Shown here one piece after another: positions 46,001-54,999 of a DNA stretch of 64,000 nucleotides (within the stretch, counting starts at the first letter, position 1; every line of letters begins with the position of its first letter). A program made the translations under genes and the position numbers. Source of the DNA: Diadema setosum (lineage: Eukaryota > Echinodermata > Echinoidea > Diadematoida > Diadematidae). Under the pieces are notes generated by a model that did no database searches, was not told where the DNA came from, and saw nothing but the letters and a program-made list of their open reading frames with translations. The stretch is taken from NCBI RefSeq assembly GCF_964275005.1, contig NW_027307674.1, forward strand, positions 124,001-188,000, written 5' to 3'.

Positions 46001-48568
46001 GAAGGTGTGTGACGAACGTAAGACATTAAGAAAAATAGTTGGTTAAGTTTGCAATATTTCATACATTATTTCAGCATCTTGGCAAGAATCAGCTGCTGTA
46101 TATTAAGCAAATTGACTACGAACCTATAGTGTTTCAAATCCTTCCATGTGGCAGAACGAAACGCTTCGCAAAAAGCGTTTCCTTTGCACATAAAGTTTCA
46201 TTTGGCTATAATTTTGCCTTTTTTCGGGGGGGGGGGGGGGCACCACTGCATGCGTGCTGATAATTCATCTGCTTCCAAATGAAAGCCATTGCTATCCATT
46301 AAACATGTATTATCTGATTTTATCTTACGGTGTGAATTGTTGCTACCTCGTTGAACTAAGGGTTACAATCAATGAACTCTGTTTGTTTGTTTGTTTTTCT
46401 GTTTTTTACGATTAACACTATGATCACCTCAACTAGTGTTTTACATGAAACACTGAAGAAAGCGTATTCACCTTCCTGGTGGATATTCATATAGTATATT
46501 ATGATTAAGAAGTCTGTAACAATGATAGAGAAATCTTACATTAATTCATCTGGCCTATAGTTGTTCCGGGCACCTGTAGTTATAGTACTGCGTATCTTGC
46601 AGTGAGGGTGATAGTATTAATCTTTGCTGGCTCTTGAATTATTTCCATCAAGATGGAAAAAAGAAAGTAAAACATAGGTCCGAAATAATATCAACCCGAC
46701 TGTGCAGTTCAATGTTCAAATGTACGAGAGATATTCATTTATATAACACTAGACAAACTGGTAACTATATTTACCTATCTTTGTGTTACATCGCAAAGAT
46801 CTGTTAGATATCAAGTTGGAGTCCAGCCGTTACAGGTAGAAAGACCAATGGCCTCTGCGGGCTCCTCCATTTTCTCTCTTAGAATTTCATTTTTTTTCTC
46901 TCCATTGTGTGTGTGTGTGTTTTTTTTTTTTATTGTAAATGACCGTATACTGTTACCGAATGTAATGTTATTTATCTCCACTTTGTTCTTTGTTACATGT
47001 ATGTTAATGAGAATTTTGGAAATAAATGAAATGAAATGAAATGAAATGAATCACCGGCACTGCTGTAAAATGCTAGCACTATTACTGTTATCACCAGTAC
47101 AGCGAGTCATAATATAACCGGATAGATATAAAATCGACGAATTTCGTTCTATTGGCAGCCGCTTCCCAAAGTCCCAATAGGACGACAAAAAGCTTTCCCT
47201 CATTACTATCAATTCTCGTATAATCATCATATCCACTCTTTTATCTTTCCCATATGAATTTCCTATATGCACTTGTGCATCTTTTTCCACTTATTCCAAT
47301 TTACAACCTGCGTCGTCTTTTACACCGTGTACCCTCAGCGACAAAATTAGGTCCAATACTACTATTGAACAAGATTATATGTATATCACCAATGTGCGAG
47401 CAAAGATCATGTTCCTTGAAACATGGACCTTGTCGTTTAAGTACACATATATCTGCTTATCTTTCTTTCAATGGGTCGATATACCACCATGATGATATCA
47501 GGTACAAAGTACATATTTCCTGTTGTAACAATAAATCCCTTCTCCTCATGCAGTCACAGTATTCACTCCACGTCACGCACATGCCAATTGAGCAGTGGAA
47601 AATTCCCCTAAACGTTTGCAAAGTCATCTTCTATGTAAATTTCTATCATAATTCATGATGACTGAAAGTACGAAAATTTCAAGACGTGGAGAAGGAGCTG
47701 CAGGAGAGTACCATTCGCACGCATCATTGTCTCTTGGCCTACCTAGCCGGCAAAAGATGTGTCTAAAATGCCGTTATAGTACACTAACAACTTCACAATT
47801 TTAGGTCAGACTAATTGCGGTTCTCTGTGCAATATTTTGAGTAATTTCTGCATATCTAAAATCTCACCAACGCATCGTGCCTACGGCTAAATCTGCAGGG
47901 GAAAAAAAGCCTCTGCAGTAGGCTTACCGCATACTATACAGGACTCTTACACTTGTAATCATCACTTGTACAATGGTAATCATATATCTCAGTCAGCATT
48001 TTCAACAACATTCCTGGGTAAAGACAATCATATCTCCTCTCCTACTAATGATCAATAGTGTTGTCTCTATGAGTAGCTTAATTCCAAAATCACATTCCAA
48101 CTTTACTACTCGTTCAAATTCTAGATTGTAAATCAAGAAAATTGATCATCATGAAGAGCAACATATTAAGCCCATATATTGCATTCAAAAGTGAAATAAT
48201 TCATTTATTGGTCTCTTTCATTACGTTTTAGTGAACTTAGATTATCACCATTACATTTTTTTCTGAATATCTTTAAAGTGTCCTAGATTATGACCTAGGC
48301 AGAAAATATTGGTAAAGATGAAGAATACACAGCACATTTACATGCTGCTAAGAGGTGCAGCACAATTATGATGCAATATAATTGAATTGAACTGAATAGA
48401 TGTGAATTGAATAGGCTTCAATGAATATGTAGGTTGGGACTTGAATCAAATTTCTTTATGCAAATACAGTTTCACAGAAATATGTGTAAGCTTACCTTTT
48501 GCAACAGGACAACAAAACACACAAGCGGTCACAATAAAAAGAAAAATGAGGTCGTTGCTTCTATCCAT
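36614..48568 (-). CDS. Gene B: complete Ig(V)-Ig(C1)-TM-IFI44-like GTPase receptor with CaaX box
   Basis: Ten exons join to 1,719 nt (572 residues plus TAA), with every junction GT-AG and in phase. Order by residue: signal 1-24, V-set 25-128, C1-set 129-240, TM about 245-266, juxtamembrane 281-296, GTPase about 320-520, tail to 572. GTPase motifs: GQMSAGKS (332-339), DNRG (385-388), a HAAVLVYHKT strand, THGD (465-468, G4) and VLLLANY, followed by LLQFLWTILRTCDQ. The strand-THxD-NY-helix series follows IFI44 (its THVD and NYE blocks). The last four residues are CSVM, a CaaX box with Met last, which favours farnesyl transfer. I infer a type I receptor whose own cytosolic GTPase is a signalling or trafficking module. 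Ligand and pathway are unknown. Neighbours A and C are paralogues on the same strand. No disabling change is seen in the joined frame. Confidence 0.82.
37045..37100. repeat. (TA)n microsatellite in a gene B intron
   Basis: More than 20 TA units upstream of the GTGACC MITE. Confidence 0.9.
37112..37787. mobile_element. MITE, GTGACC-TIR family, copy 2
   Basis: Left end TGTGACCGTGCATCGCAAAA, with ACGAACA following; right end TCCTGCATCACAAG. The interior matches 880-1,220. Lies in the last intron of gene B. Confidence 0.6.
38180..38352 (+). mobile_element. tRNA-derived SINE fragment
   Basis: GGTCCCGGGTTCGAATTTG holds a B box; then a (GTT)n stretch, a body and a GTAATGTAATG tail. The A-box half is not clear. 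In a gene B intron between 36,964 and 38,415. Confidence 0.45.
38416..38483 (-). CDS. Gene B GTPase small helical exon
   Basis: 68 nt, acceptor GACTGCAG, donor G|GTAGGT, phase 2 in and 1 out. It encodes EMGQQEAHKFIYQFFEEVKT and IH, an amphipathic helix before the G4 strand, as in IFI44. The gene C counterpart 61,481-61,548 is the same length. Confidence 0.82.
39414..39501 (-). CDS. Gene B GTPase middle exon
   Basis: 88 nt, acceptor TATTTTCAG, donor AC|GTGAGT, phase 1 in and 2 out. It encodes GCRSMDAQHKILKDK and SQECHAAVLVYHKT. The last part is the hydrophobic strand that in IFI44 reads HCVAFVFDAS. The gene C exon 63,612-63,699 is the same length and about 80 percent identical in protein. Confidence 0.85.
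40104..40265 (-). CDS. Gene B GTPase G2/G3 exon
   Basis: 162 nt, acceptor TTTCTTGACAG, donor C|GTAAGT. GGGQTKQRTHH offers the G2 Thr and VQDNRGMQSFD the G3 D-x-x-G. ELKGIKEEI forms the following helix. Aligns along its length with gene A 1,566-1,733. Confidence 0.85.
40340..40375. repeat. (CA)n microsatellite
   Basis: About 14 CA units in the intron preceding the gene B G2/G3 exon. A C run follows at 40,528-40,540. Confidence 0.9.
40985..41130 (-). mobile_element. LINE 3' end fragment
   Basis: TTCAATTTCAATTCAG followed by T-rich sequence and ATAACACAAGATACATCA-like text reads on the minus strand as a LINE 3' UTR with a (TTGAA)n-like tail. Confidence 0.4.
41241..41910. repeat. Scattered TTTACCCCTGAC-like repeats
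   Basis: Variants of TTTACCCCTGAC recur at about 41,300, 41,430, 41,600, 41,810 and 41,900 with T-rich spacers. Too diverged for a fixed unit; no gene. Confidence 0.35.
42160..42240 (-). pseudogene. Decayed tandem duplicate of the gene B P-loop exon end
   Basis: Directly after the donor of exon 42,245-42,406 the minus strand repeats the exon end: CGGGCAGATGGCTGCAAGAA, then AATCCGCTTTCCCTTAACTC, then TATTTTCTTTGCC. The Walker A Gly-Lys-Ser is changed, the frame shifts near the Ile-Asn codons, and the copied donor reads GGGGAAGTATT where the real one reads GGGTAAGTATT. It is therefore unlikely to be spliced. Confidence 0.75.
42245..42406 (-). CDS. Gene B GTPase P-loop (G1) exon
   Basis: 162 nt. 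After a charged linker (EEREKLRTMTSDYRPG) comes VNINLFGQMSAGKSAFINSI, strand plus Walker A G-Q-M-S-A-G-K-S. Donor G|GTAAGT. The acceptor is set at CACAAAG because phase and alignment with gene A demand it; the polypyrimidine tract lies about 25 bases upstream. A decayed tandem copy of the exon end lies just downstream in the intron. Confidence 0.85.
42655..42770. repeat. Degenerate interstitial telomere-like repeat
   Basis: Runs of CCTAAC, CCTAAA and CCTAAT words (for example CCTAACCCTAACCC) resemble the animal telomere unit TTAGGG read on the other strand, much diverged. In the gene B intron upstream of the P-loop exon. Confidence 0.6.
43168..43215 (-). CDS. Gene B juxtamembrane exon
   Basis: 48-nt phase 1-1 exon, acceptor ACACTTGCAG and donor A|GTAAGG. 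It encodes GLSRIPGWKKPLIDPR. The I-P-G-W-K-K-P core aligns with the 63-nt gene A exon (N-P-C-W-W-R-K-P). Found by looking for a counterpart of the gene A exon between the TM and P-loop exons. Confidence 0.6.
43603..43853. mobile_element. ~250-bp MITE with TTTGTTTGCAAAAACCGATA ends
   Basis: GTTTGTTTGCAAAAACCGAT then AAGTCCAT at the left is inverted at the right (ATGGACTTATCGGTTTTTGC, AAACAAAC). TIRs are about 33 bases with few changes. The open frame through it is not a gene. In the intron between the gene B TM and juxtamembrane exons. Confidence 0.75.
44063..44182 (-). CDS. Gene B transmembrane exon
   Basis: 120 nt, acceptor CGTCCCAG, donor G|GTAATG, phase 1-1. It reads GPNK, then IALGIGLTLLFVVLITVLFF, then ATGKLLQIYKPELIPD. 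A single strongly hydrophobic helix with Lys on the inner side; type I orientation follows from the signal peptide. Confidence 0.85.
44686..45021 (-). CDS. Gene B C1-set immunoglobulin exon
   Basis: 336 nt, acceptor TTCTGGCAG, donor G|GTAAGC, phase 1-1. The core LDCRVTGFRPNVSLVW is a textbook C1-set B-C strand block, and DFKCTASGLSVEGTS holds the second Cys. An extra pair, QCV...NSC, precedes the domain as in gene A. LSDGTFERLETITV is nearly the same in both copies (LSDDTFERFETITV). Confidence 0.88.
45205..45260 (-). mobile_element. LINE 3' tail fragment
   Basis: TTCAATTCAATTCAGTTCAA followed by TTTATATCATTTTTC is the minus-strand end of a LINE, between the V and C1 exons of gene B. Confidence 0.4.
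45683..45994 (-). CDS. Gene B V-set immunoglobulin exon
   Basis: 312 nt, phase 1-1, donor G|GTAAGT. First Cys in IRLPCIFHE, Trp in AVYWSKEN, and DEGNYHCQV as the D-x-G-x-Y-x-C signature. GW-KGE near the start and LTNKA in the middle are shared with gene A (KGEEIRLPC against KGEDIRLPC). Sequons NSS and NST are kept. Extracellular. Confidence 0.9.
46850..47052 (+). mobile_element. LINE 3' UTR with (AAATG)n tail
   Basis: Ends TTTTGGAAATAAATGAAATG and four more AAATG units. Upstream GGCCTCTGCGGGCTCC and a (TG)n, T-rich stretch look like 3' UTR. In the first intron of gene B. Confidence 0.5.
48496..48568 (-). CDS. Gene B signal-peptide exon
   Basis: ATG at 48,568 encodes MDRSNDLIFLFIVTACVFCC, then PVAK, and the exon ends G|GTAAGC (phase 1). 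N-terminal MDR and exon size resemble the gene A signal exon. Upstream, the minus strand has a polypyrimidine tract and TTTTTCAG (complement of about 48,608-48,620), so part of the 5' UTR may be on a separate exon. Confidence 0.75.
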
Positions 48569-50066
48569 TACGACTGTAGGGCACCACAGTGTGGAAGTTG
48601 TCAATGACTGAAAAACAAATGATAAAACAAAATGACGGCAGATTGTGACAATATAAAATCATTCGGTCAAATCAATACATAAAACGGTCTGGGAAGTGGC
48701 GCGATTTCGTCTTTCATTGCAACGTGTTGTTTCGAGATAGTAGGGTCTACTTTGTCCAAGGTAGGATTTCCTGCACCGATCCGAGCCACGCCAAACTACG
48801 GTTCGTTATACTCTCCTCGTGACGCCTGGCTGTTCTGCGCTGAACTGTCGTGTCGAAGGTTCCATATAAGCCCGTATGCTAAATTTGAAAGATGCAGAGG
48901 TGCAGCAGCTGCTGCAGTACCAACTACAATGCCTGCTTGTCTGCGAGTAAATGAAGACATAGTTCAAGGTCCAAAGGGAGATTAATCTAAGACTTGTGTT
49001 TACCGGGGAGTATATGCAAAGACAGTGTACATGGTGCACAAGTTATAATAGGGGCATGTTTTTTTTTTTATTTTCTGCAGCCATAGGGTGGGATAACAAC
49101 ATGGAGTGATATTATGATTTCAGTCTGGAATATTCTATGATAGAGCATTTGCCAATTAATTTGATGATTTATTGAAAGTCTAATATTAGCAACATTTCAT
49201 GGCAGACGTTTTATTTCCACATATTCCTATGATAGTATAAGAGCCCATACATGTATGTTATTTTTCTATGAGAAAAATATCTCAGGCAAAGTATGAATAA
49301 TCCGAACTACGACTATGTAGCGGGCGGCGTGACATGACTTGCTGAAACATTCGACGCATGGCGGCAAGGTGGGTAGCATACATGCCTCCGTTAATTGTCA
49401 CAAAGCACGGTAAACTGCATCGGTCCGGTTTCTTGCTATGATTCGTTTTAAAAAAAAAAAAAAAAAAAAAAAACATGTCTAGTTCTGTTTAACAAAAAAT
49501 GAAATCTTGAATTTGGTACAAAAAAAAAAATTACCAAACAAATACCAAAATGTTATTCTTATGCCCAAATCAAGACCAACAAAATCACGAGTTGACGATC
49601 TATTTTCTAACAAAATTATTAGCAGGGAAGTGGTGTTTTAACAGAAGCAGACATTTGGCGCAGCATGACAAAAAAAAACAAAAAAAAAACAAACAAACAA
49701 AACAAAAGCGTACCATTGTCGTGGTCCGTGCTTGGTGTGCCGCTGCCTTTATACGGCTGCTTATGATAAAATTATCGTGCTCTACCTACAGTATCACCCT
49801 TCATTCTTGCGCAGTCAAATTTTGACGACATCGAATATACGACTATTTCATATACTTTACATTAAGAGTTTCTGGCTAAAACTATGGGCAGAGGTGACTC
49901 GATAACGGTGCTTTCCAGTGAGGGGAGCATCCGTGAAATAGCACTCCAGGAACCGAAGTCCAGTCTTGACCATGAACTTGAAGTCAGGGAGAGTATAATG
50001 CGTTTTGCATTTTGGATTTAAAAAAATTCAAGAAAAGCAGAGGAAAAATGAAGGTTTCTTTCAATT
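48569..50066. other. Upstream region of gene B
   Basis: Presumed to hold the gene B promoter. No motif I can assign beyond a weak T-rich acceptor near 48,610; poly(A) runs at 49,448-49,473 and 49,670-49,705. Confidence 0.5.
49285..49440 (-). other. Unrecognised short coding-like stretch
   Basis: Minus strand reads CSLPCFVTINGGMYATHLAA, then MRRMFQQVMSRRPLHSRSSD and ends at a stop near 49,285. It is bounded at the right by a long A run on the plus strand. No family recognised; it could be an exon, a processed relic or chance. Confidence 0.2.
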
Positions 50067-50905
50067 CAATTCAATTCAATTCAATAGTTTATTTATTTCC
50101 ATCATCACAAAAAAAGAAAAGAAAAAGTTGACATAATCCAAAGTGATACAATTTTTTTTCATTTCTCTTACACTCGTCTGATTTTCAATACAATATAAAG
50201 TATAATTATACACGAATGATGTTCCACTAAAAAAAGCCAGGCTTGTAAGACGTGGAACACTGGAACAAAACAACAACAGCACCAATTTGTTATACCAATA
50301 AGACATATTCATTTTAAATTCTTCTATAATTTATATACTATTGTACATTTTACTTATTGATATATGATGCTGATACTATGAACAATACTTACTAGGATTT
50401 TAGAATGCAAACGTACAAACTATGTAACATATCACACTTGTGGCACAGACACTATGGGGCCAGGTGTGCCAGGAAAATTAAACGGAAAGGAAGATATGCA
50501 ATCGGCCACAAAAAAAAAAAAAAAAAACATAACGACGACAACAACAACAGTAACACAATACACAGAAATAACATAATTTGAGGAAATGCACTCAGACAGA
50601 TACTGCACAACGAAGAACGAGGAAAAAGGAGCAGGGAAGAATAGAGAAGGAAAAGGAGAGGGATGGAAAAGGTCTGTGGACACACTACAAAATCTCAAGG
50701 AAAAGTGAAACATGACGGGTTTTTTCATTGAAAAGAATTAACTGGTATATTTAGAAAGCAAATATTTTTTGAGTTTATACTTAAATGTAATTAACTTCAC
50801 AGAATCTTTTAGATCATTATCTAAGCTATTCCAAAATCTGGGTCCGGTATAAACAAATGTATTTTGAGTGTGTACAGTTCTCACTAAGGGAAAATTTCTT
50901 TACAA
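50067..50905 (-). mobile_element. LINE 3' end with ORF2 C-terminus
   Basis: Minus frame near 50,900-50,745 reads PLVRTVHTQNTFVYTGPRFW, then NSLDNDLKDSVKLITFKYKL, the usual C-terminus of CR1/Jockey ORF2. A 3' UTR follows, ending in a (TTGAA)n tail at 50,067-50,088. Confidence 0.75.
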
Positions 50906-51128
50906 ATTAATGCCTATCAGCAGCTGGCGCTCTATTAGTATCAGGCCACTGACCACAAAGAAAGTGATCAGAAATTTCAAAACCAAAAACAAAAAAATGT
51001 AGCAGCCGTGATGCTACAAAAGTTGTCCCTACTAGTAGTATTCGAGCCTTCGTATGGCCGTTGAATACTTGCATTTTTGATGAGTTGATTGTTACCACAA
51101 GATTAGGTCGGACATCATTTCACAAATA

Positions 51129-51311
51129 GTGCCGCCTATAAACACGATAAAGAAATACGACGTAATAAAAACTGACGATATTTCCGAAATAGTGTATCAT
51201 GGAGAGTCAAACTTGCAAATACATGTATTCGAAATTAGTTTAAAATGTGAACGACCTATGAAGCTCAATCAACCAATCACTTTAGTAGAGGATGCATTTT
51301 CTTATCAATAA
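51129..51311 (+). other. Short open frame, unrecognised
   Basis: Reads IKTDDISEIVYHGESNLQIH and goes on to VFEISLKCERPMKLNQ. Composition looks protein-like, but there is no partner exon, no family match from memory and no clear splice site. Confidence 0.15.
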
Positions 51312-51786
51312 TAGAAAACTATTATGACGTGCACGATACATGTACAACCTTGTTCTGATAGACCGCTTTCTACTTCAGTCACCTTGCCGGACGGTCGTAT
51401 AGATTCCCCAACCCTCTTTATTTCTTTCTACCTTTTTTTCTAATTACTTTGCGATCAAACTCAAGACACGCCTTGATATCACATTTCTTGCTCTAGGATC
51501 TCGTGTATATGAAGAAAAAAGAGGTGTATTTCTACGACATTTGCAATTTTCCCTCCTGCAGAAAGGAGGGAATGGTAAATGCATCCAACCCCTTTGGAGT
51601 AATGATTATCTTGAAAAGTTGTGTGTCACTGTCTGTTGGAAAATAGTTGTACAATATCTGTCAAGTAAAACAACGAATGCGAAATTATATTGTATTATGC
51701 TTATACTTATAATTGTCGAAGGTGGCAGAATATAATTCATTTTCTGTGAACGTCCCAAAATAAAGTCCCGCTATATGTTGAAGTTC

Positions 51787-52188
51787 ATTGTCGAAGGATG
51801 CCGAGGGTCAAGAAAAAATTACAGTCATCAGGCAGAAATCACGTTTAAAGAAGTTTATTATGAAGAATCACTCGAACACATGTACAGGGATGGATTTTGA
51901 GGAAGTCTCGCCAGGCATGAGAGGTGCAATGCGGTGAATAACTAAATAATACAATAAGCTAACAAGACTGGAGACCGTTTCTGGACTGGTTGACTCTTGA
52001 TCTCTGTCCTTGGTTACTCTCTCGCTGTTCAAACACGGGTTTCGCTCTTTAGCTGACAAAGTCTTCACTCCGTCTCCTCTCAATAATTCTTCCAAGCAAG
52101 TGAACCCCAAGATAAACATAAAGTCTGCCTTATATACCCCTTTCAAACAAGCTCCTCTTGTTCGAGAGTGATAAAGAGGACCTGTCAT
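51787..52188 (-). mobile_element. Possible solo LTR of an LTR retrotransposon (fossil)
   Basis: About 400 bases starting TGACAGG and ending TCGACA on the minus strand, with a GTATATAAGG promoter-like box and an AATAAA signal some 270 bases later, in the order expected of an LTR. No internal region lies beside it and no target duplication was found, so the call is tentative. Family not assigned. Confidence 0.35.
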
Positions 52189-52199
52189 GAGAAAGACGG

Positions 52200-52690
52200 T
52201 TATCGTGCTGCGGAGAAAAGAAGAAGGACATCTTTGAGAATATAGAAAAGAAGCTCAAAGTCATAGGGAAGGAGAGGATACAAGGACAGGAGAAAGCCAA
52301 GATAACAAGCAGGCACAAAGGCTTGAAGGACAGTGGGGGTTAAGGGCAAAGGGAGCAGGCTGAAAAGGCTGAAGGACAGTGAGAGGCAAGGACGAAGGGT
52401 AAGAACAAAGATTATGAAAGTCAGGGCAAAGCTGAACTTTAGGAGAGCAAGGCAAGAGTTCTGAAAGACCAAGCAAAGTCAAAGTGAGAAGGGACAAAGC
52501 GAAAGTATACTGAAGTGAGAGCAAGGTCAAAGCGAGGGAAGCACAGAAAGGACATGTGAAGGTCAAAAGAACAAGCGAGCGCGAGGTCAAAGTGATGAGA
52601 GCGTAAAATAGACTTGTGAAGTTCAAAAGGACAAAGAAAGATGAACAAAGAGAGAACTCTGCTGAATGCAAAGCAATTGAGATTGGGCTA
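52200..52690. repeat. Purine-rich strand-asymmetric tract
   Basis: The plus strand is strongly A/G over almost 500 bases, with recurring AGGTCAAAG and AAGGACA words. This makes long minus-strand frames full of Leu, Ser and Phe that are not genes. Confidence 0.7.
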
Positions 52691-53512
52691 CCTGAACTTG
52701 TAATTTGCAATAGCGTTGGCGAGACATCCTTTACATAGATTTGTACAATCATCATGAAGGCAAAGAAAAACATGTGATGCTATATACGCATGATGTTACA
52801 TCAAACATCAGAACCGAAATGCGTGACAATATAAAATAACACTTAATATAGTTTAATAAAATTGCTCAGAATTAACGAGGACATAACGTCGTCATTGACA
52901 ATGAAGGCACAAAATCTGACAGTAAATCGCATTTACACAGAGGACGCAAAGGCATGTCTTATGTTAAGGAGCTTGTATAAAGCCAAGAAGAAAGCATCGT
53001 TCGAAAAGTATGTATTTTGCATTCCATCGTTTTGCTATATTTGAAAAAAAAAACCACACAACAACAACAGTATCACAGCACCATGTACAGTATCACAAAT
53101 GCGACTAGTTAGACCGCGTCATTTAGCCCCATATAGATAATAAATTCAAAACAACACTCACTAAAATAAATTGTATATAAACTCACCTTCGTAACTTCCT
53201 TTCTCAAGTTTCTCAGTTTCTAAACTTCCGGTTTTTGTTTTTATTTTGCTTTTTGTTTTTTATTTGTCTTTGCCAAACGAGGACATTGATAACGGCGGTT
53301 AAAACGATATTGACTTCGTATACAGTACAAGTGCAACGCTATTGACAGAGTATACTCTCTTGTAAGGATTATGCTTTACAGAGAATCATGTTCTCATTAA
53401 GATACATCGCGAAAGTTTGTGGATAGACATCCGAACTCATGTCTGTCTCGTAAGAATCCAGAGCATCATTCATGTCTAAACACATAACTGTACATACAAA
53501 TCAGGCTTTAAC

Positions 53513-53676
53513 CAGTGGCGGATCCAGAGGGGAGCGCAAGACGCGCACGCTCCCCCCTCCCCTTTATTTATCGTTAAAAACAACAACAACAAAAATAAAA
53601 TGAAACCCTGAAGTGGCACTAGAAATAATTAGTTGCGCCCCCCCCCCCCTTTGCAGAATTCCTGGATCCGCCCCTA
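53513..53676. mobile_element. hAT-type MITE, CAGTGGCGGATCCAG end
   Basis: CAGTGGCGGATCCAGAGGGG at the left and CCTGGATCCGCCCCTA at the right. This terminal sequence is widespread in hAT MITEs of marine animals. It contains a C run. Confidence 0.7.
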
Positions 53677-53942
53677 TTAACGATGGATCAATCCATTGTA
53701 ATGTTTAGCCGAAAAAAAAAAAATATGTACATACTTTATTTTCAACAATCACGCAATAATTACAACATAATTATACAAAATCAATGATTTCAGTGATATG
53801 ATTCTTTTTTTTTTCTGTCTCATGAAAATCACTAAGCCTATTATAGCATGACTTAGGGAAATAGATATTTTCTATTTTTGCTTGATGTTGCTCGGTATAA
53901 CTAAGGGTTGCGTGCTTGACATCGAAGGTGGACAGTCAACAG

Positions 53943-54200
53943 CAGGGGCCGCGGAAGCGGGGGGGGGGGGGTGGGGGGGCTGCAGCCCCCCCCCCCCCCC
54001 CACTTTTGGTTCCTCAAAAAAAAAAATCGAAAAAAAAAAATCACAACACTCATGAATTTCAATTCCCAAAGATTCCGCCCTTAGATTCTTCCCGTCTGGG
54101 GGGGGGGGGGGGGGGTCTTGACCTTGCCACCCCCCGTCCCCCCGGTCCCGCACCCCCCCCACCCCCCCCCCCCACACTGAAAAACGTTCCGCGGCCCCTG
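53943..54200. mobile_element. hAT-type MITE, CAGGGGCCGCGGAA ends
   Basis: Perfect 14-base TIRs CAGGGGCCGCGGAA and TTCCGCGGCCCCTG, with AACAG directly outside both ends (53,938-53,942; 54,201-54,205). The interior has long G and C runs. The matching place in unit 2 (about 56,555-56,572) lacks it. Confidence 0.85.
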
Positions 54201-54484
54201 AACAGTGTTACCATATTACATGCACATATATCAACATTTACATACAACATGTACAACAAATGTCATATGCAACTGCTCTTGCAAATTTGCTAGCTATCTG
54301 CTAACTACAATCCCCTGATTGCCCATCCACCTTACCCCCACCCCACATCACCTCTGCTGTGCCGTGGATCAATTACAAGAGAATCGTGAAATGATTATGT
54401 TTACATATACACACACAAATACGCAGACGTTTCAATTTCATTACGTCAAATATGAAGAGAAGAGTTCAAGTAAGTTTAACCACA

Positions 54485-54835
54485 TCTATAATAGTCATCG
54501 CTTTGGTCTTTGAATAACCAGCTTTAGTCATCAAAAGCTCCAAACCTGAGGAAAATAACATAAATATATTTTCATATACATGTATGATGCCATGCTTACC
54601 GCACCCTGTGAAGTGAATTTTTACTCCATTTTCAAGTTGACTTGTGTCATTCAACAAAATTGATGGCAATAGCGGTTTCCCAACTTAGTTTCAAAATCTT
54701 CTTCTTCTTCTTCTTATGATATACTGTCCAAAACCCCTTAGCAGGTTGTTTTTGTGTTCTCTTTTTCTTTAGTTTACGGTGATCGGAAACGGTGCAAAGT
54801 ACACAATTCATGAAACATAAGCAAAACAAATACAC
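54485..54835 (-). pseudogene. Coding-like segment, unit 1 of three
   Basis: Minus strand: CVLCTVSDHRKLKKK, then NDTSQLENGVKIHFTGCG, a GTAAGC donor at 54,599, a 54-base candidate intron ending TTTTCCTCAG, then LELLMTKAGYSKTKAMTIID. Counterparts are at 56,840-57,157 and 57,920-58,235. No family recognised. It may be a small gene or an exon pair carried by the tandem unit; this copy has an expanded (AAG)n. Confidence 0.3.
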
Positions 54836-54999
54836 AATAGACTATACATTTTCTAATGCACTATTATAGTTACAGCCACACACCCAGCGGGACCCTACGC
54901 CTTAGCTCTGGTCTTTGATTGCCAACCACTATTAAAACACCATGTACAGTATCACAAATGCGACGAGCTTATACCGCGTGATTTAGCCTCATAGTGATG

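Noticed and set aside
36614-48568. Separate small genes for the V, C1, TM and GTPase pieces
   Set aside because: Single phases, matching splice sites and the same order in gene A fit one gene far better.
51868-52188. 106-residue minus-strand protein gene with its own TATA box
   Set aside because: Promoter box and poly(A) signal spacing fit an LTR better than a one-exon gene; no domain in the frame.
52261-52773. 170-residue minus-strand open frame
   Set aside because: Leu/Ser/Phe-rich product of a polypyrimidine strand; no domain, overlaps other frames of the same kind.
53872-54293. Gly- and Pro-rich open frames on both strands
   Set aside because: They come from G and C runs inside a hAT MITE.
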